A model generated the notes under the pieces. It was not told the origin of the DNA. It was given only the letters and a program-made list of their open reading frames with translations, and did not search any database. This document shows, one piece after another, positions 1-7,919 of a DNA stretch of 40,002 bases (positions within the stretch are counted from its first letter, which is position 1; each line of letters begins with the position of its first letter). Origin of the DNA: a virus; the IMG/VR virus record IMGVR_UViG_3300042889_000038, positions 1 through 40,002 of that record. One strand, given 5' to 3'. Position numbers and translations under genes: made by a program.

Positions 1-47
1 GCTTCAGCGACTTCAATAAGACGTGCTGCTGTTCCTTGTTCTGCCAT
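1..47 (-). CDS. 5' end of next gene, possibly the endolysin (partial)
   Basis: Only the first 15 or so codons are inside the window. The ATG at 47-45 overlaps the stop of the preceding gene as TAATG, the coupling used throughout this genome. The visible N-terminus is MAEQGTAARLIEVAEA. From memory, CHAP- or amidase-type lysins of actinobacterial phages often begin with a similar short segment before the catalytic domain, and the gene follows a run of small membrane proteins, so an endolysin is a reasonable guess. No catalytic residue is visible. The reading frame is well supported; the function is inference only. Confidence 0.45.
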   Translation of the reverse strand, partial: MAEQGTAARLIEVAE

Positions 48-253
48 TACTTTACCTTGCTTCCAAATTTAGCCCAAACTCTTTCATGTAAAAAGTATCC
101 AAGTGCTTCCCATCCAATATAAATAAGGGCGCCAAGGCTTGCATACTCCCATTCACGAGTAAATAAATAAATAACACCAGCAACTCCTACCAAATGAAAA
201 GTTTCCCAACTTAATGTCTTTAGTAAAGTTTTTCTTGTAGAATCTTTTGACAT
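47..253 (-). CDS. DUF2061-family small membrane protein
   Basis: This 68-residue protein matches the DUF2061 pattern as I know it: a basic N-terminus, a Leu-Leu-Lys-x-Leu-Ser-Trp start to the first helix (residues 10-16), a second hydrophobic helix (about 40-52), and the closing signature LHERVW (about 55-60). DUF2061 proteins are small predicted inner-membrane proteins of unknown function. The ATG overlaps the upstream stop as TAATG and has a GGAA-type ribosome binding site. It lies directly before the probable endolysin start and after three other small membrane or lipid-anchored proteins, so it belongs to the presumed lysis cassette. It could be a holin or a membrane accessory factor. The family assignment is fairly secure, the function is not. 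Confidence 0.75.
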   Translation of the reverse strand: MSKDSTRKTLLKTLSWETFHLVGVAGVIYLFTREWEYASLGALIYIGWEALGYFLHERVWAKFGSKVK

Positions 254-660
254 TACTTATTCCAATCTGTATCAACTGGTTGTTCTTCTGGCATTGCTCC
301 GTCTGGCTTAGAAAGTCTACGTGCTTTTGCTTCATCAATTTCTGACTCTAATTTTTTATCTGCCATTGTATTTTTGGCATCAACTTCTTTGTTTGCAATC
401 TGTGCTGCCATAACATCTTTAGCACCAGATGATCCAATAAGAAGACCAGCAAGTGTTCCTGTAATAAATGTTGCTACGCTACCAAGAACATTAAAAAACA
501 TTTTATCGTTTTCTGATTGTCCTGTAATTGGTTGTGTAACAAATATAAGGGCATACATTATGCCTGTTGCAGTTATAAATAAAATTGATCCTAGTGTGAT
601 ACCTAAGATAAACTTAAGTCTTGCATCTAACTCTTGAGGAGTTAATCTTTCTTTAGCCAT
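253..660 (-). CDS. Two-helix membrane protein, holin candidate
   Basis: A 135-residue protein with a charged N-terminus, one hydrophobic segment at about residues 17-41, a polar loop, a second at about 55-76, then a highly charged helical tail rich in Lys, Glu and Asp. The start has a strong GGAGG-type ribosome binding site. It overlaps the lipoprotein gene upstream by 8 bases and abuts the DUF2061 gene downstream. Two transmembrane helices with a charged cytoplasmic tail and a position just before the lysin fit a class II holin, although the tail is longer than usual. An alternative is a membrane scaffold unrelated to lysis. I see no family-specific motif. Confidence 0.6.
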   Translation of the reverse strand: MAKERLTPQELDARLKFILGITLGSILFITATGIMYALIFVTQPITGQSENDKMFFNVLGSVATFITGTLAGLLIGSSGAKDVMAAQIANKEVDAKNTMADKKLESEIDEAKARRLSKPDGAMPEEQPVDTDWNK

Positions 661-859
661 TTTGTGTTCCCTCCACCTTTGGTTGTTCTGTTAAATCTTC
701 TGGGCATGCCCCGTTAGCAGTACAAATTGGTGGTTTGCATTCTGCTGATTCCCAATTTTTTGGGTCTTGGCATGGATATCTATAGTGACCATCATATCCA
801 CAACCAGACAATCCTAGTGCTAGGATGCTTGATAGTAGGAGTATGCGTAGTTTTGACAT
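653..859 (-). CDS. Small Cys-rich secreted lipoprotein
   Basis: A 68-residue protein with a textbook lipoprotein signal: basic start, hydrophobic core (residues 6-16) and lipobox LSGC ending at Cys20. The mature part is short, rich in Pro and Tyr, and has four more cysteines (30, 41, 46, 52) that could form two disulfides outside the membrane. A GYDGHYRYPC motif follows the lipobox; I recall near-identical small lipoproteins from uncultured aquatic phage contigs but cannot check this. It lies between two small membrane-protein genes. In a phage of a Gram-negative host it would be read as an o-spanin; if the host is an actinobacterium without that outer membrane, another envelope role such as exclusion is possible. 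Its mRNA looks leaderless. Confidence 0.75.
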   Translation of the reverse strand: MSKLRILLLSSILALGLSGCGYDGHYRYPCQDPKNWESAECKPPICTANGACPEDLTEQPKVEGTQNG

Positions 860-865
860 ACTCCC

Positions 866-874
866 ATTATACCA
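866..874 (-). promoter_or_regulatory. Extended -10 promoter giving a leaderless lipoprotein mRNA
   Basis: On the minus strand the sequence reads TGGTATAAT followed by exactly six bases and the ATG of the lipoprotein gene. With normal -10 to +1 spacing, transcription would start on or next to the A of the ATG. The GGGAG in those six bases lies only one base before the ATG, too close to act as a ribosome binding site. No -35 hexamer is visible. Confidence 0.6.
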
Positions 875-877
875 AAC

Positions 878-1054
878 TTATTCGTCTTCTTTACGGATTC
901 CTATGGTTGCAAACCATATGGCTACTGATGCTAGGGTTACATACCCAACCACCGTCTTTGCGCTACCCTCTAAAACCACCCATGCTACAAAGAAGCCAAG
1001 GAATGTAAAGTTTTCGTTTAGGGCTGCCATACCCCATTCTTTTAACTTTTTCAT
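878..1054 (-). CDS. Small membrane protein, second holin candidate
   Basis: The start is set at the ATG at 1054 because AAGGAG lies five to six bases upstream; an in-frame start 11 codons earlier would overlap the preceding gene and has no such site. The 58-residue product has a short amphipathic N-terminus (KKLKEWGMAALNENF), then one long or two short hydrophobic segments (about residues 16-50), and a charged end (RKEDE). It immediately follows the 868-residue surface-protein gene and precedes the lipoprotein gene. Size, topology and neighbourhood suit a small holin or antiholin. No family is recognised with certainty. Confidence 0.6.
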   Translation of the reverse strand: MKKLKEWGMAALNENFTFLGFFVAWVVLEGSAKTVVGYVTLASVAIWFATIGIRKEDE

Positions 1055-1055
1055 T

Positions 1056-3662
1056 TTATCTCCTTCTTCTAGGTGCAGTAGCAACAATTAATTGACCAGC
1101 AATTATTGTTACCACCACAATATCTTCTGCTTTTTCACGTTCTGGAATAGACATATCAGCACCCATGCTAAGCAAGGCTTTGCCTAACTCACATTTTTGC
1201 TCTTCTGTCAAACCTTCAATTGCTTCATCTGGATTAAAACAAGTGGCAACTGCATCTAATAATGCTGCTGGACTTTCTAGTACAAGCAATGCCGAAGCCA
1301 CTTCTGCAGTAATAACCACAGGATTACCGTTAGCATCTTCTCTTACCTCTACTGGTATTAATGGTGAAAGGTCACGATATTCAAGTCCCGCCGCTTCTAT
1401 GGCTCCTGTTTCAACTGGAGCACCTTCTGCCGATGTTACTAAAACATCTGCAACTAAATCTTTTTCTGCTAAAGTAAACTTGCCGTCTTCGTTTAACGCT
1501 TCTGATAAGTTTACAACTTCTGCAGTTGTTATTTCTCCGTCTGCTGATAACATTTCTGTAATAAATTCTGCTTCCGCCTCTGTCAAACCACCCTCTGATA
1601 ATGTTGATGAAACTTCTGCAGCAATTTCTTCAGATACTTCTCCGCCATTAGCAATTGCCTCTAAAACTTCGGTAACTTCAGAAGCATCTAAACCACTATC
1701 TGAAACTAAATTACTAACTATATCTTGTACTTCTTCTACGGATAAGGTATCATTATCTTGTGCAATTTCTTCAAAAGAATCCTGACTTTCTTCAAGAATA
1801 TTTTCTAGTTCATCGTTGGATGAAGATTCATCAGATTCAGGTGTATCCGTTTCAGGAGATTCAGTTTCTTCGGAAGGCACTTCTTCAGCAGGAGTTTCTT
1901 CCACTGGCGTTTCCTCTGCAGGAGTTTCTTCTATCTCTGTACTCTCCTCTTCAATCGGAGTGGTCAAATCTGGTAAAGTTTGTTCAGGCGCATAAATAAA
2001 AGATGGTTGTGACGGAGCCTCAATAATTTCTTCTTCTGGTGCTGGTATAGAAATAACAACCTCTGTATATTCACTTACAGGTCCAGACCAGTTAGCAACT
2101 CTAACAGTATAGGTAGCACCTTCTGTCAAACCAGTTAGTTCTATAGATTCTGGAGCGCCGTCTGTATTATAAGTGCCACCCTCATATGGATTTTCTGCAT
2201 CTGGGTCATCTGTTATTACTTGATAGAACCAAGTGTTTGCTGTGTATCCTTCTGGTAACTCTGGTGCAATAACAACTGTTGTTCCTTCAATCACTGGCTC
2301 TAATAATGTTGGTGCTGGAGTAGGAATATTATTATTAATAGCAGTGATTAATTCAGTTGCGTTAGTTGTCAATGTAGTTTGAAGAGTATTCTTTGTAGAT
2401 ACCGCTGAGTTTACGGTATTACTTAAAGATGTAGTATTAATAGCATTTATTGCTGATGTGTTTATAGTATTTTGAGAAACTACTGGTGTAAGACTTGAAT
2501 TTAATTGGACAATAGTTGCATTTGCTGCATCTACGGCTGCCTGAACTGTTTCTGTGTTTGGATCTACATATGGAGTAAATGCTGCACCTTGACTTATTTG
2601 TCCAGCAAAACCTGATCCTACATTTGTATTTTCAATAGGAGTAATTGCTCCATTTGTCGTTTCTCTATAATTAAATCTTGCTTGATCTGGTATTGGACCT
2701 ACAGCAGTTACATTTGCTATCCATGCTCCATCGTTTGGATTAACATCAGCATTAAATCTTACCTGTACCATTTGTGTAGAGGCATCTTGTTGAGGAAATG
2801 GTCTTAAGTCCCAAGCAATATCTAAACTTGTTCCAGTAGTCGCATATGTAATTCCAGTTCCTGTGCTCCAAGTAGTCCAGTCCCATCCAGCAATAGATAC
2901 AGAAGGTGCGCCTGGAGTTGTATGATAAATCCATCCTTCATTTGTTCCAAATGTTATCGTTGCATTTGATCCAACAAATACATTATTATAAACAGTTCCA
3001 CCCATTTGCATTCCGAACGGAAGATTCATTTGAACCCCAGCATCATCTACTCCAGCCAAAACATTTGTGCTAGTTCCAATAGTGGCTTGTAAATTGTTGA
3101 CTGCTGTTTGAGCAGCATCAATAGCAAGGTTTGCTTGAGTTAATTCGGTTTGTGCGGTGGCTTGTGCTGTTGCTGCTGTTGTTTTTGCTGCAGTGGCTTC
3201 GGATATTTGTACCTGTGCAGTTGATGTGTCAATATTATTTATAGAGGTTTGGGCTGTGACAACAGTATCTTTAGCATCTTGAACTACCTGCGAACTTTGA
3301 TCTATTGGTGTAACAGATAAATCTATAGCACTAATTGTGGCTGTGGCTGTGTCTACTAAGGCTACATTTGATTGTGCTATTGAGACTGTTGCGGTTAATG
3401 TTTCTACCGCTGCCTGAGCCTCTACCCTTTCAGCAACTGCTACTGCTATAGTGGCTGTGGCAGTATCCGTGGCTGCAATAGCCTGCTGAACCTCTGTAGT
3501 GGCTGTTGCAAGGGCTGTATTGACTGCCTGTTGAGCAGGGCTAACAACAACTTGTTCTTGATTTTCTGTAGCGTGAGCACGATCAGGAGCCATTATTCCA
3601 AAAATTGTTAAGCACAGTCCCACCCCAAAGGCTAATATTAGTCTTCGTTTGAGATTGGTCAA
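1056..3662 (-). CDS. 868-residue exported multidomain surface protein with C-terminal membrane anchor
   Basis: What is seen: a Sec signal peptide (residues 1-31, basic start, hydrophobic core, AHA cleavage site); a long Ala/Thr/Val-rich helical region (about 35-205); a beta-rich globular part (about 205-365); another helical stretch (about 370-455); a fibronectin-type-III-like domain (about 456-550); an acidic low-complexity Pro/Glu/Thr linker with ETPAEE-type repeats (about 550-640); and an acidic helical part with DGEIT/DGKFT patterns like EF-hand or TerB repeats. It ends in a hydrophobic stretch (about 848-863) followed by four arginines, a typical stop-transfer anchor. The start codon is TTG, with GGAG 12 bases upstream. 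The gene has its own promoter behind a terminator and leads the lysis cluster. Function is unknown; it would be displayed on the infected cell and might block other phages, change adhesion or aid lysis. Confidence 0.75.
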   Translation of the reverse strand: MTNLKRRLILAFGVGLCLTIFGIMAPDRAHATENQEQVVVSPAQQAVNTALATATTEVQQAIAATDTATATIAVAVAERVEAQAAVETLTATVSIAQSNVALVDTATATISAIDLSVTPIDQSSQVVQDAKDTVVTAQTSINNIDTSTAQVQISEATAAKTTAATAQATAQTELTQANLAIDAAQTAVNNLQATIGTSTNVLAGVDDAGVQMNLPFGMQMGGTVYNNVFVGSNATITFGTNEGWIYHTTPGAPSVSIAGWDWTTWSTGTGITYATTGTSLDIAWDLRPFPQQDASTQMVQVRFNADVNPNDGAWIANVTAVGPIPDQARFNYRETTNGAITPIENTNVGSGFAGQISQGAAFTPYVDPNTETVQAAVDAANATIVQLNSSLTPVVSQNTINTSAINAINTTSLSNTVNSAVSTKNTLQTTLTTNATELITAINNNIPTPAPTLLEPVIEGTTVVIAPELPEGYTANTWFYQVITDDPDAENPYEGGTYNTDGAPESIELTGLTEGATYTVRVANWSGPVSEYTEVVISIPAPEEEIIEAPSQPSFIYAPEQTLPDLTTPIEEESTEIEETPAEETPVEETPAEEVPSEETESPETDTPESDESSSNDELENILEESQDSFEEIAQDNDTLSVEEVQDIVSNLVSDSGLDASEVTEVLEAIANGGEVSEEIAAEVSSTLSEGGLTEAEAEFITEMLSADGEITTAEVVNLSEALNEDGKFTLAEKDLVADVLVTSAEGAPVETGAIEAAGLEYRDLSPLIPVEVREDANGNPVVITAEVASALLVLESPAALLDAVATCFNPDEAIEGLTEEQKCELGKALLSMGADMSIPEREKAEDIVVVTIIAGQLIVATAPRRRR
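1870..1940 (-). repeat. Pro/Glu/Thr-rich codon repeats in the surface protein
   Basis: The coding strand repeats units translating to ETPAEE, ETPVEE, ETPAEE and EVPSEE. The DNA copies are imperfect but share blocks such as gcaggagtttcttc on the plus strand. This is a flexible acidic spacer between the fibronectin-like domain and the C-terminal helical region. Such repeats tend to expand and contract. Confidence 0.6.
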
Positions 3663-3698
3663 TTGAGTGGTGGTCTCCTATGTGTAATTATATTAGTA

Positions 3699-3707
3699 AT
3701 TATACCA
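3699..3707 (-). promoter_or_regulatory. Extended -10 promoter for the 868-residue protein and lysis genes
   Basis: The minus strand reads TGGTATAATTAC, a perfect extended -10 box, 19 bases past the stem of the upstream terminator. The -35 position falls in the terminator T-tract and shows no consensus. The same 12 bases recur before the gene starting at 39283. The leader would be about 30 bases and contains the GGAG used by the TTG start. Confidence 0.65.
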
Positions 3708-3719
3708 TTTTTATTCAAT

Positions 3720-3749
3720 AAAAAAGAGGGTAGAAATTAATCTACCCTC
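3720..3749 (-). terminator. Intrinsic terminator after the Ig-like surface protein gene
   Basis: On the minus strand a perfect 9-bp inverted repeat (GAGGGTAGA / TCTACCCTC) with a six-base loop is followed at once by six T residues. It begins 18 bases after the stop of the secreted Ig-like protein gene, separating the packaging and surface-protein transcript from the lysis module. Confidence 0.9.
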
Positions 3750-3767
3750 AATTTTACAAGGAGTTTG

Positions 3768-5366
3768 TTATGCTTTTACTTTCTTTTGAATCTTAAGAAC
3801 TAAATTCGTAAGAGTTGTAATTAAGGTTCTTAATTGTGCTATTGTTACCGCTAATGCAGCCACTGCAGCAAGTGCTTGTGAGGCTGAATCAGTAACTGTT
3901 GCAGTTGTAGTAACTTTAACTTGTCCTGCTGTTGGAAGATCAGATCCACCAGTTGCAGAAACAGTTACATTGCCAGCGCTTAGTGGCATGAAAACCTTAT
4001 AAGTTTTTACACCATTTGCATCTGTTGTAACTGCTGTTGCAGTAATAGTATCACTTGATCCACCAAAGGAATAACTTGTAGTAATTCCACCAGCAGCAAG
4101 TAAGTTAGCATATGTCTTTCCAGATAGTACAGCACCTGTAGCATCAACTGCTGACAAGGTAATTGTTGCTTGCTCTCCTGCTACATAGTTTGCTTTATCA
4201 AAAGCCAACTTAATTGTAGCGACGGCAGCCTCAACACGAACTGTTGCTGTATCTGCAGAAATTGTGCCACTCTTTACAACTACACCTGCTGAACCAGTTT
4301 TTACACCAGTTAGCGAAAATAGTGCTGCACCATTTACAATGGAAGCAGTTGTTGCTGAGTTGCTAATTATTGTTAAATCACTTGAGGTAGCAGTTAATGT
4401 TCCTGCACCAACAATTACACCAGCAGCATCATATGCTACTGCAGAAATTGCATCTGCATTTGAACCTACTGCAATAGTTGGCTTCTTTACAGTTGTAACA
4501 ACTTTAGCAATATCGCCATAAAATGTTACAGTTTCTGTTGCCAATAATACTCCAGATTGTGAAGTAAGTGTAATTGTTCCTACACCAGATGTTCCATCAG
4601 AAAATACTCCAATGTAACTACCTGCAGGAATAACCAATGATCTACCTAAACCAGTAATTGTTGCATGGTTTGTACCATGTCCCAACATACCAGCACCTGA
4701 AATAGTTGCTGTAATAGATTCTGAAGCAGAACCATTAGCAGCGTTCTTTTGAGTTAAAACAATAACTGCTGCAGCATCAGATGAAACTGTCTTTGAAGCA
4801 TATACGGTAGCATCTGTTGTTGCTGAAATTGTTTCTCCAGCATTAAGAATAGATGTTGTATGTGCAGTTGATGCCTTAAGATCTGGTGCAGTTACAGTAA
4901 CTGTCCAAGTCAATGCTGGAGATGTTACTGATCCAGAAGCGCTTGTTAATGTAGGAATAAATCTAATCACATATGTTCCAGCAACGCTAGGTACATAAAG
5001 TGATGATGTTAATTTTGCAGTAACATAGCCAGTTGTATTTGTCGCTGGCGAAATTGCTGCTGTTGTTGTGTCTGCTGATAGTGCCACTGTTGCGCTAGAT
5101 GTTTCTGTAACAGCAAATCGTGGAACGCTAGCAGTAGATGGGGCAGACAATACTGCAGATATTACCGAAACGGTATCTCCAATACTTGTTCCCAAAAACG
5201 ATACTGATACTACTGCTGTTGCAGTCTCACCAGGATTAATTGTATCTGCTACTGCATCAATGGTGACAACGTCAGCATAGACTGTAGCCTGTGTCGGAAG
5301 TGCCGACATCACGCCAAGCGTCAAGGCTGCAGCCAAGACTGTGGCAAGTTTCTTAAATGAATTCAT
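3768..5366 (-). CDS. Secreted Ig-like repeat surface protein, resembling host cell-surface proteins
   Basis: The 532-residue product starts with a clear Sec signal peptide (residues 1-27; FKK start, Ala/Leu core, QAT-like cleavage). The body is Thr/Ser/Ala/Val-rich beta sequence in at least four bacterial Ig-like units, with signatures such as NPGETATAVV (about 45), NAGETISATT (about 170) and YVAGEQATITL (about 388). The last 35 residues form a predicted amphipathic helix ending LVLKIQKKVKA. I recall this kind of ending (LTNLVxKIQKKVKA) from S-layer-like proteins of freshwater acI actinobacteria, which suggests gene capture from the host. AAGGAG lies just before the ATG; the gene begins 16 bases after the large terminase gene and ends at a terminator. 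It is probably exported and could alter the host surface. A virion role is less likely because of the signal peptide. By eye it is richer in GC than its neighbours. Confidence 0.8.
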   Translation of the reverse strand: MNSFKKLATVLAAALTLGVMSALPTQATVYADVVTIDAVADTINPGETATAVVSVSFLGTSIGDTVSVISAVLSAPSTASVPRFAVTETSSATVALSADTTTAAISPATNTTGYVTAKLTSSLYVPSVAGTYVIRFIPTLTSASGSVTSPALTWTVTVTAPDLKASTAHTTSILNAGETISATTDATVYASKTVSSDAAAVIVLTQKNAANGSASESITATISGAGMLGHGTNHATITGLGRSLVIPAGSYIGVFSDGTSGVGTITLTSQSGVLLATETVTFYGDIAKVVTTVKKPTIAVGSNADAISAVAYDAAGVIVGAGTLTATSSDLTIISNSATTASIVNGAALFSLTGVKTGSAGVVVKSGTISADTATVRVEAAVATIKLAFDKANYVAGEQATITLSAVDATGAVLSGKTYANLLAAGGITTSYSFGGSSDTITATAVTTDANGVKTYKVFMPLSAGNVTVSATGGSDLPTAGQVKVTTTATVTDSASQALAAVAALAVTIAQLRTLITTLTNLVLKIQKKVKA

Positions 5367-5382
5367 TTTTCTCCTTGTTAGT

Positions 5383-7158
5383 TTATATTAAGTTTAATTT
5401 ATCAAGAAAGTCCTTAACATCGTTAGGCATTTCTCGATTATCTAATTCTACCATATGTTGCTGTTTCTCCGCAAGTCGAGTTGCAGAACTCCATGTATGG
5501 ACCTCAATTTCTGTATTATTATTTTTGGGGGTATGAGATATTGCCCCAAACACTGCTCCACAGACAGCATCTGCTAAGTCTTTGGATTTTTTACGAGGGT
5601 GATCTACCCTGTTACCCTTCATAATTTTTAATTCTGACATTTCTTCTAACAATAATGGAATCATAGGAATTGCCACTCGCTCTTCATAAATCATCATTGC
5701 TAAATCTTCGTAATGTTTTTTGGCAACTGAAACAGTTTCTGTTCTAATGCCAACAGCCTGTAATTCATTTTGAATATCAAAAGATTGCCAACGGTCAAAA
5801 GAAACCATTCCAAGATTAAAACCTTCTCTACGTAAATTAACTATCCATTGTTTTACTTCAGATAAGTTAACTGGACCTTCTGCTTTTGGTTCCCACCATA
5901 CAACAGCATCAACAACAACTATGGGGGCTACCTGTTCATAGTCTTTAATAACTTGAATGTTAACCCATTTGTCAACATGTGCAATAGCAACAGCACACTT
6001 GTCATGTTTTTGTGCAAGGTCAGCATGGACATAATACATTTTTTCTGGATCTGGTTTAAAAGTTTCTTCAAACCTTTTAAAAGAGTCTATTGGATTTCTT
6101 GTGTTCATACATTTTTCTAACTTTTCTTTTTGTTTAAAGAAAGCATCTGAGGCATATGTTGGAACACAAGCAAAACGCATCATGGCATCGCCAAGATCTG
6201 TATAAAATGCTAGTTTAAAGTCATCTATTTTTCTTGTTGGATTTACTTCCCATGTTGGTTTTTTTAATGCTAATATTTTTGGAACTTTATAAGAAATAAT
6301 TTGATCTTCTTCCCATGTAATTTCAAACTGATTGTTTGGATCATTATGTGGTAAGTCTTCATTCATAATAAAAGTATGTTTCTTTTCTATTGATTCTTTT
6401 TCCATAATTACATCTTCATACCGTTTTGAAATAAAGTCACCCTGATAACGAGGGAATGAAAGAAGAACAACCTTACCAAGATCTGGAAAACGAGAGTCTA
6501 CCGATCCACGAAATGCTTTATAAATATTCTCTGCAGTTTTACCTTGTTCATTACCAGTTCCAACCTCAGAAGCAAATCCAGAAATTTCATCAAGTACTGC
6601 AAGCAACAAGTTTAAACCCTCATGAGATTCTCTTTCTGAATGTCCTGAGTAAACAGTAATTGATTTATCAAACTCAACGCTATCAGCCTTAGCATTATAC
6701 TTACCTGCAAACCAAGGAGATTTTTCAATTTTTGTTTTAAAACCTTTAAAGAAAACGTTTTTAGCCTGTTGTGCGTTAATGGCAACGTTAATTAAATCTA
6801 TCGCATCCCCGCTTGGTTTTCCGAAGTATCTTGCGGGGTCTTTGAGACAAAGTAACTTATAAACAATGTAAGCACAAGCAACAGTGGAAGTAAAATCTTT
6901 ACCGCTACCTTTCCCCAACTGTAAGATGATTTCGTTTTTTGTATATTTGTCATAGTATCTAGCCCCCTCTACTGATCCATAAAGTTCTTGTAAATCTTCT
7001 TTCTTGTATATCTGACTCATTGCTTCTACTATGTCATACTGGATTGCTGACAAAGTTGGCTGACCAAGATAATCAGATGACTCAACAAATGTTTTAACAT
7101 CTACTGGTTTTTCATCAAACTGATTTTCTTTTAATACATCTAAAAAATCATTAAACAT
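5383..7158 (-). CDS. terL: Terminase large subunit
   Basis: This is the motor that drives DNA into the prohead and cuts it. Numbering from a TTG start at 7167 (594 residues), the ATPase shows Walker A GKGSGKD at about 85-91 and Walker B LLAVLDE at about 188-194. The RNase H-like nuclease shows Asp383 (HADLA), Asp458 (VSFDRW) and Asp530/533 (KDLADAV), the expected acidic triad. I prefer the ATG three codons later (7158), because neither start has a convincing ribosome binding site; translation is probably coupled to the small subunit, whose end overlaps it. Length is normal for the family. Confidence 0.93.
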   Translation of the reverse strand: MFNDFLDVLKENQFDEKPVDVKTFVESSDYLGQPTLSAIQYDIVEAMSQIYKKEDLQELYGSVEGARYYDKYTKNEIILQLGKGSGKDFTSTVACAYIVYKLLCLKDPARYFGKPSGDAIDLINVAINAQQAKNVFFKGFKTKIEKSPWFAGKYNAKADSVEFDKSITVYSGHSERESHEGLNLLLAVLDEISGFASEVGTGNEQGKTAENIYKAFRGSVDSRFPDLGKVVLLSFPRYQGDFISKRYEDVIMEKESIEKKHTFIMNEDLPHNDPNNQFEITWEEDQIISYKVPKILALKKPTWEVNPTRKIDDFKLAFYTDLGDAMMRFACVPTYASDAFFKQKEKLEKCMNTRNPIDSFKRFEETFKPDPEKMYYVHADLAQKHDKCAVAIAHVDKWVNIQVIKDYEQVAPIVVVDAVVWWEPKAEGPVNLSEVKQWIVNLRREGFNLGMVSFDRWQSFDIQNELQAVGIRTETVSVAKKHYEDLAMMIYEERVAIPMIPLLLEEMSELKIMKGNRVDHPRKKSKDLADAVCGAVFGAISHTPKNNNTEIEVHTWSSATRLAEKQQHMVELDNREMPNDVKDFLDKLNLI

Positions 7159-7684
7159 CTTGGACAATTGTAATCACTTCGCCTTCTTTTGCAATTTGTG
7201 AAAGCCTATGCATAATTAAATCACGAACTTCTGGATGCGTAGAAGCAATTTCTCTAAGTATTTCAACAAGGACTTCTTGTCGTCTTTCAATTTGAACCAT
7301 TTCTTCGGCAAGTTCTTTATTTTCTAACAAACCAGCCTTTTGAAGCATTTCAATTCTAGATTTTTCAATATCCATAACAAGTTTAATAGCCTGAGTCTTT
7401 GCACTAAGGTTATTTGTCATACTTGATTCATCAATAACTTCATAAGCCTTTGTAATAAGTTTGCTATAGTGTGTGTCTGCTCCAGCAAGTGCTTCTTTAG
7501 CCCGTGCACGAATTGCATCATTAGCAGATGCCATGACTTTCCACTCATTAATTAATGCAACAACACGAGTTCTAGGCATGTCTAGTTCTTTAGATATTTT
7601 TGTTGGATCCTGCCCCTTTAAGTATTCTGTAACTACTTTGTTTACTTCATCTAAATGTTGAACTAATTCTATTTCACTTGACAT
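7151..7684 (-). CDS. terS: Terminase small subunit (putative)
   Basis: A 177-residue, strongly helical protein. Residues about 15-48 form a helix-turn-helix-like segment (YLKGQDPTKISKEL, then a recognition-like helix), followed by long helices with Glu/Lys-rich heptads (about 95-160) suited to ring assembly. It directly precedes and overlaps the large terminase gene, the standard place for the DNA-recognition subunit. AAGGA lies seven to eight bases before the ATG. The call rests on context and architecture; small terminases diverge too fast for motif-based certainty. Confidence 0.75.
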   Translation of the reverse strand: MSSEIELVQHLDEVNKVVTEYLKGQDPTKISKELDMPRTRVVALINEWKVMASANDAIRARAKEALAGADTHYSKLITKAYEVIDESSMTNNLSAKTQAIKLVMDIEKSRIEMLQKAGLLENKELAEEMVQIERRQEVLVEILREIASTHPEVRDLIMHRLSQIAKEGEVITIVQDV

Positions 7685-7919
7685 GGTATTTTCCTTCTAA
7701 ACGATTAATTTCATCTTTAATATAAAATATTGCTTTTTCTAAATCTTGGATTGTTTTTTGTTCATCTTTAAGTCCCGCTCTCCATAAATATTTAAAAGCA
7801 TTTCCAATATTAAAATTGCGATGACGTGTAATCTGTATACACTCAACTCCACTAGGATCTGTTGTATAGTGTAATGGATGGTTGACTTGATCAACCGTAA
7901 TGTTTAAATTATTACTCAT
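7674..7919 (-). CDS. DUF3310-family protein
   Basis: The start is the ATG at 7919, which overlaps the upstream stop as ATGA and has AAGGA ten bases before it; a longer in-frame version would run into the previous gene. The 81-residue product carries the DUF3310 signature: VNHPLHYT near residue 12, GVECIQITRH, then GNAFKYLWRAGLKD and a closing helix with DLEKAIFYI. The family is widespread in tailed phages and sometimes labelled nucleotide-kinase-like, but I see no P-loop here, so that label should not be carried over. It lies just upstream of the terminase genes. Confidence 0.85.
   Translation of the reverse strand: MSNNLNITVDQVNHPLHYTTDPSGVECIQITRHRNFNIGNAFKYLWRAGLKDEQKTIQDLEKAIFYIKDEINRLEGKYHVK

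Noticed and set aside
1165-1785. Long plus-strand open frame opposite the 868-residue protein
   Set aside because: It is antisense to a Ala/Glu/Ser-rich coding region whose codon bias leaves the reverse frame open. It has no ribosome binding site and low-complexity Ser/Ala content. The same holds for the plus-strand frames at 4264-4521, 30529-30966, 32533-32973 and 33468-33821.
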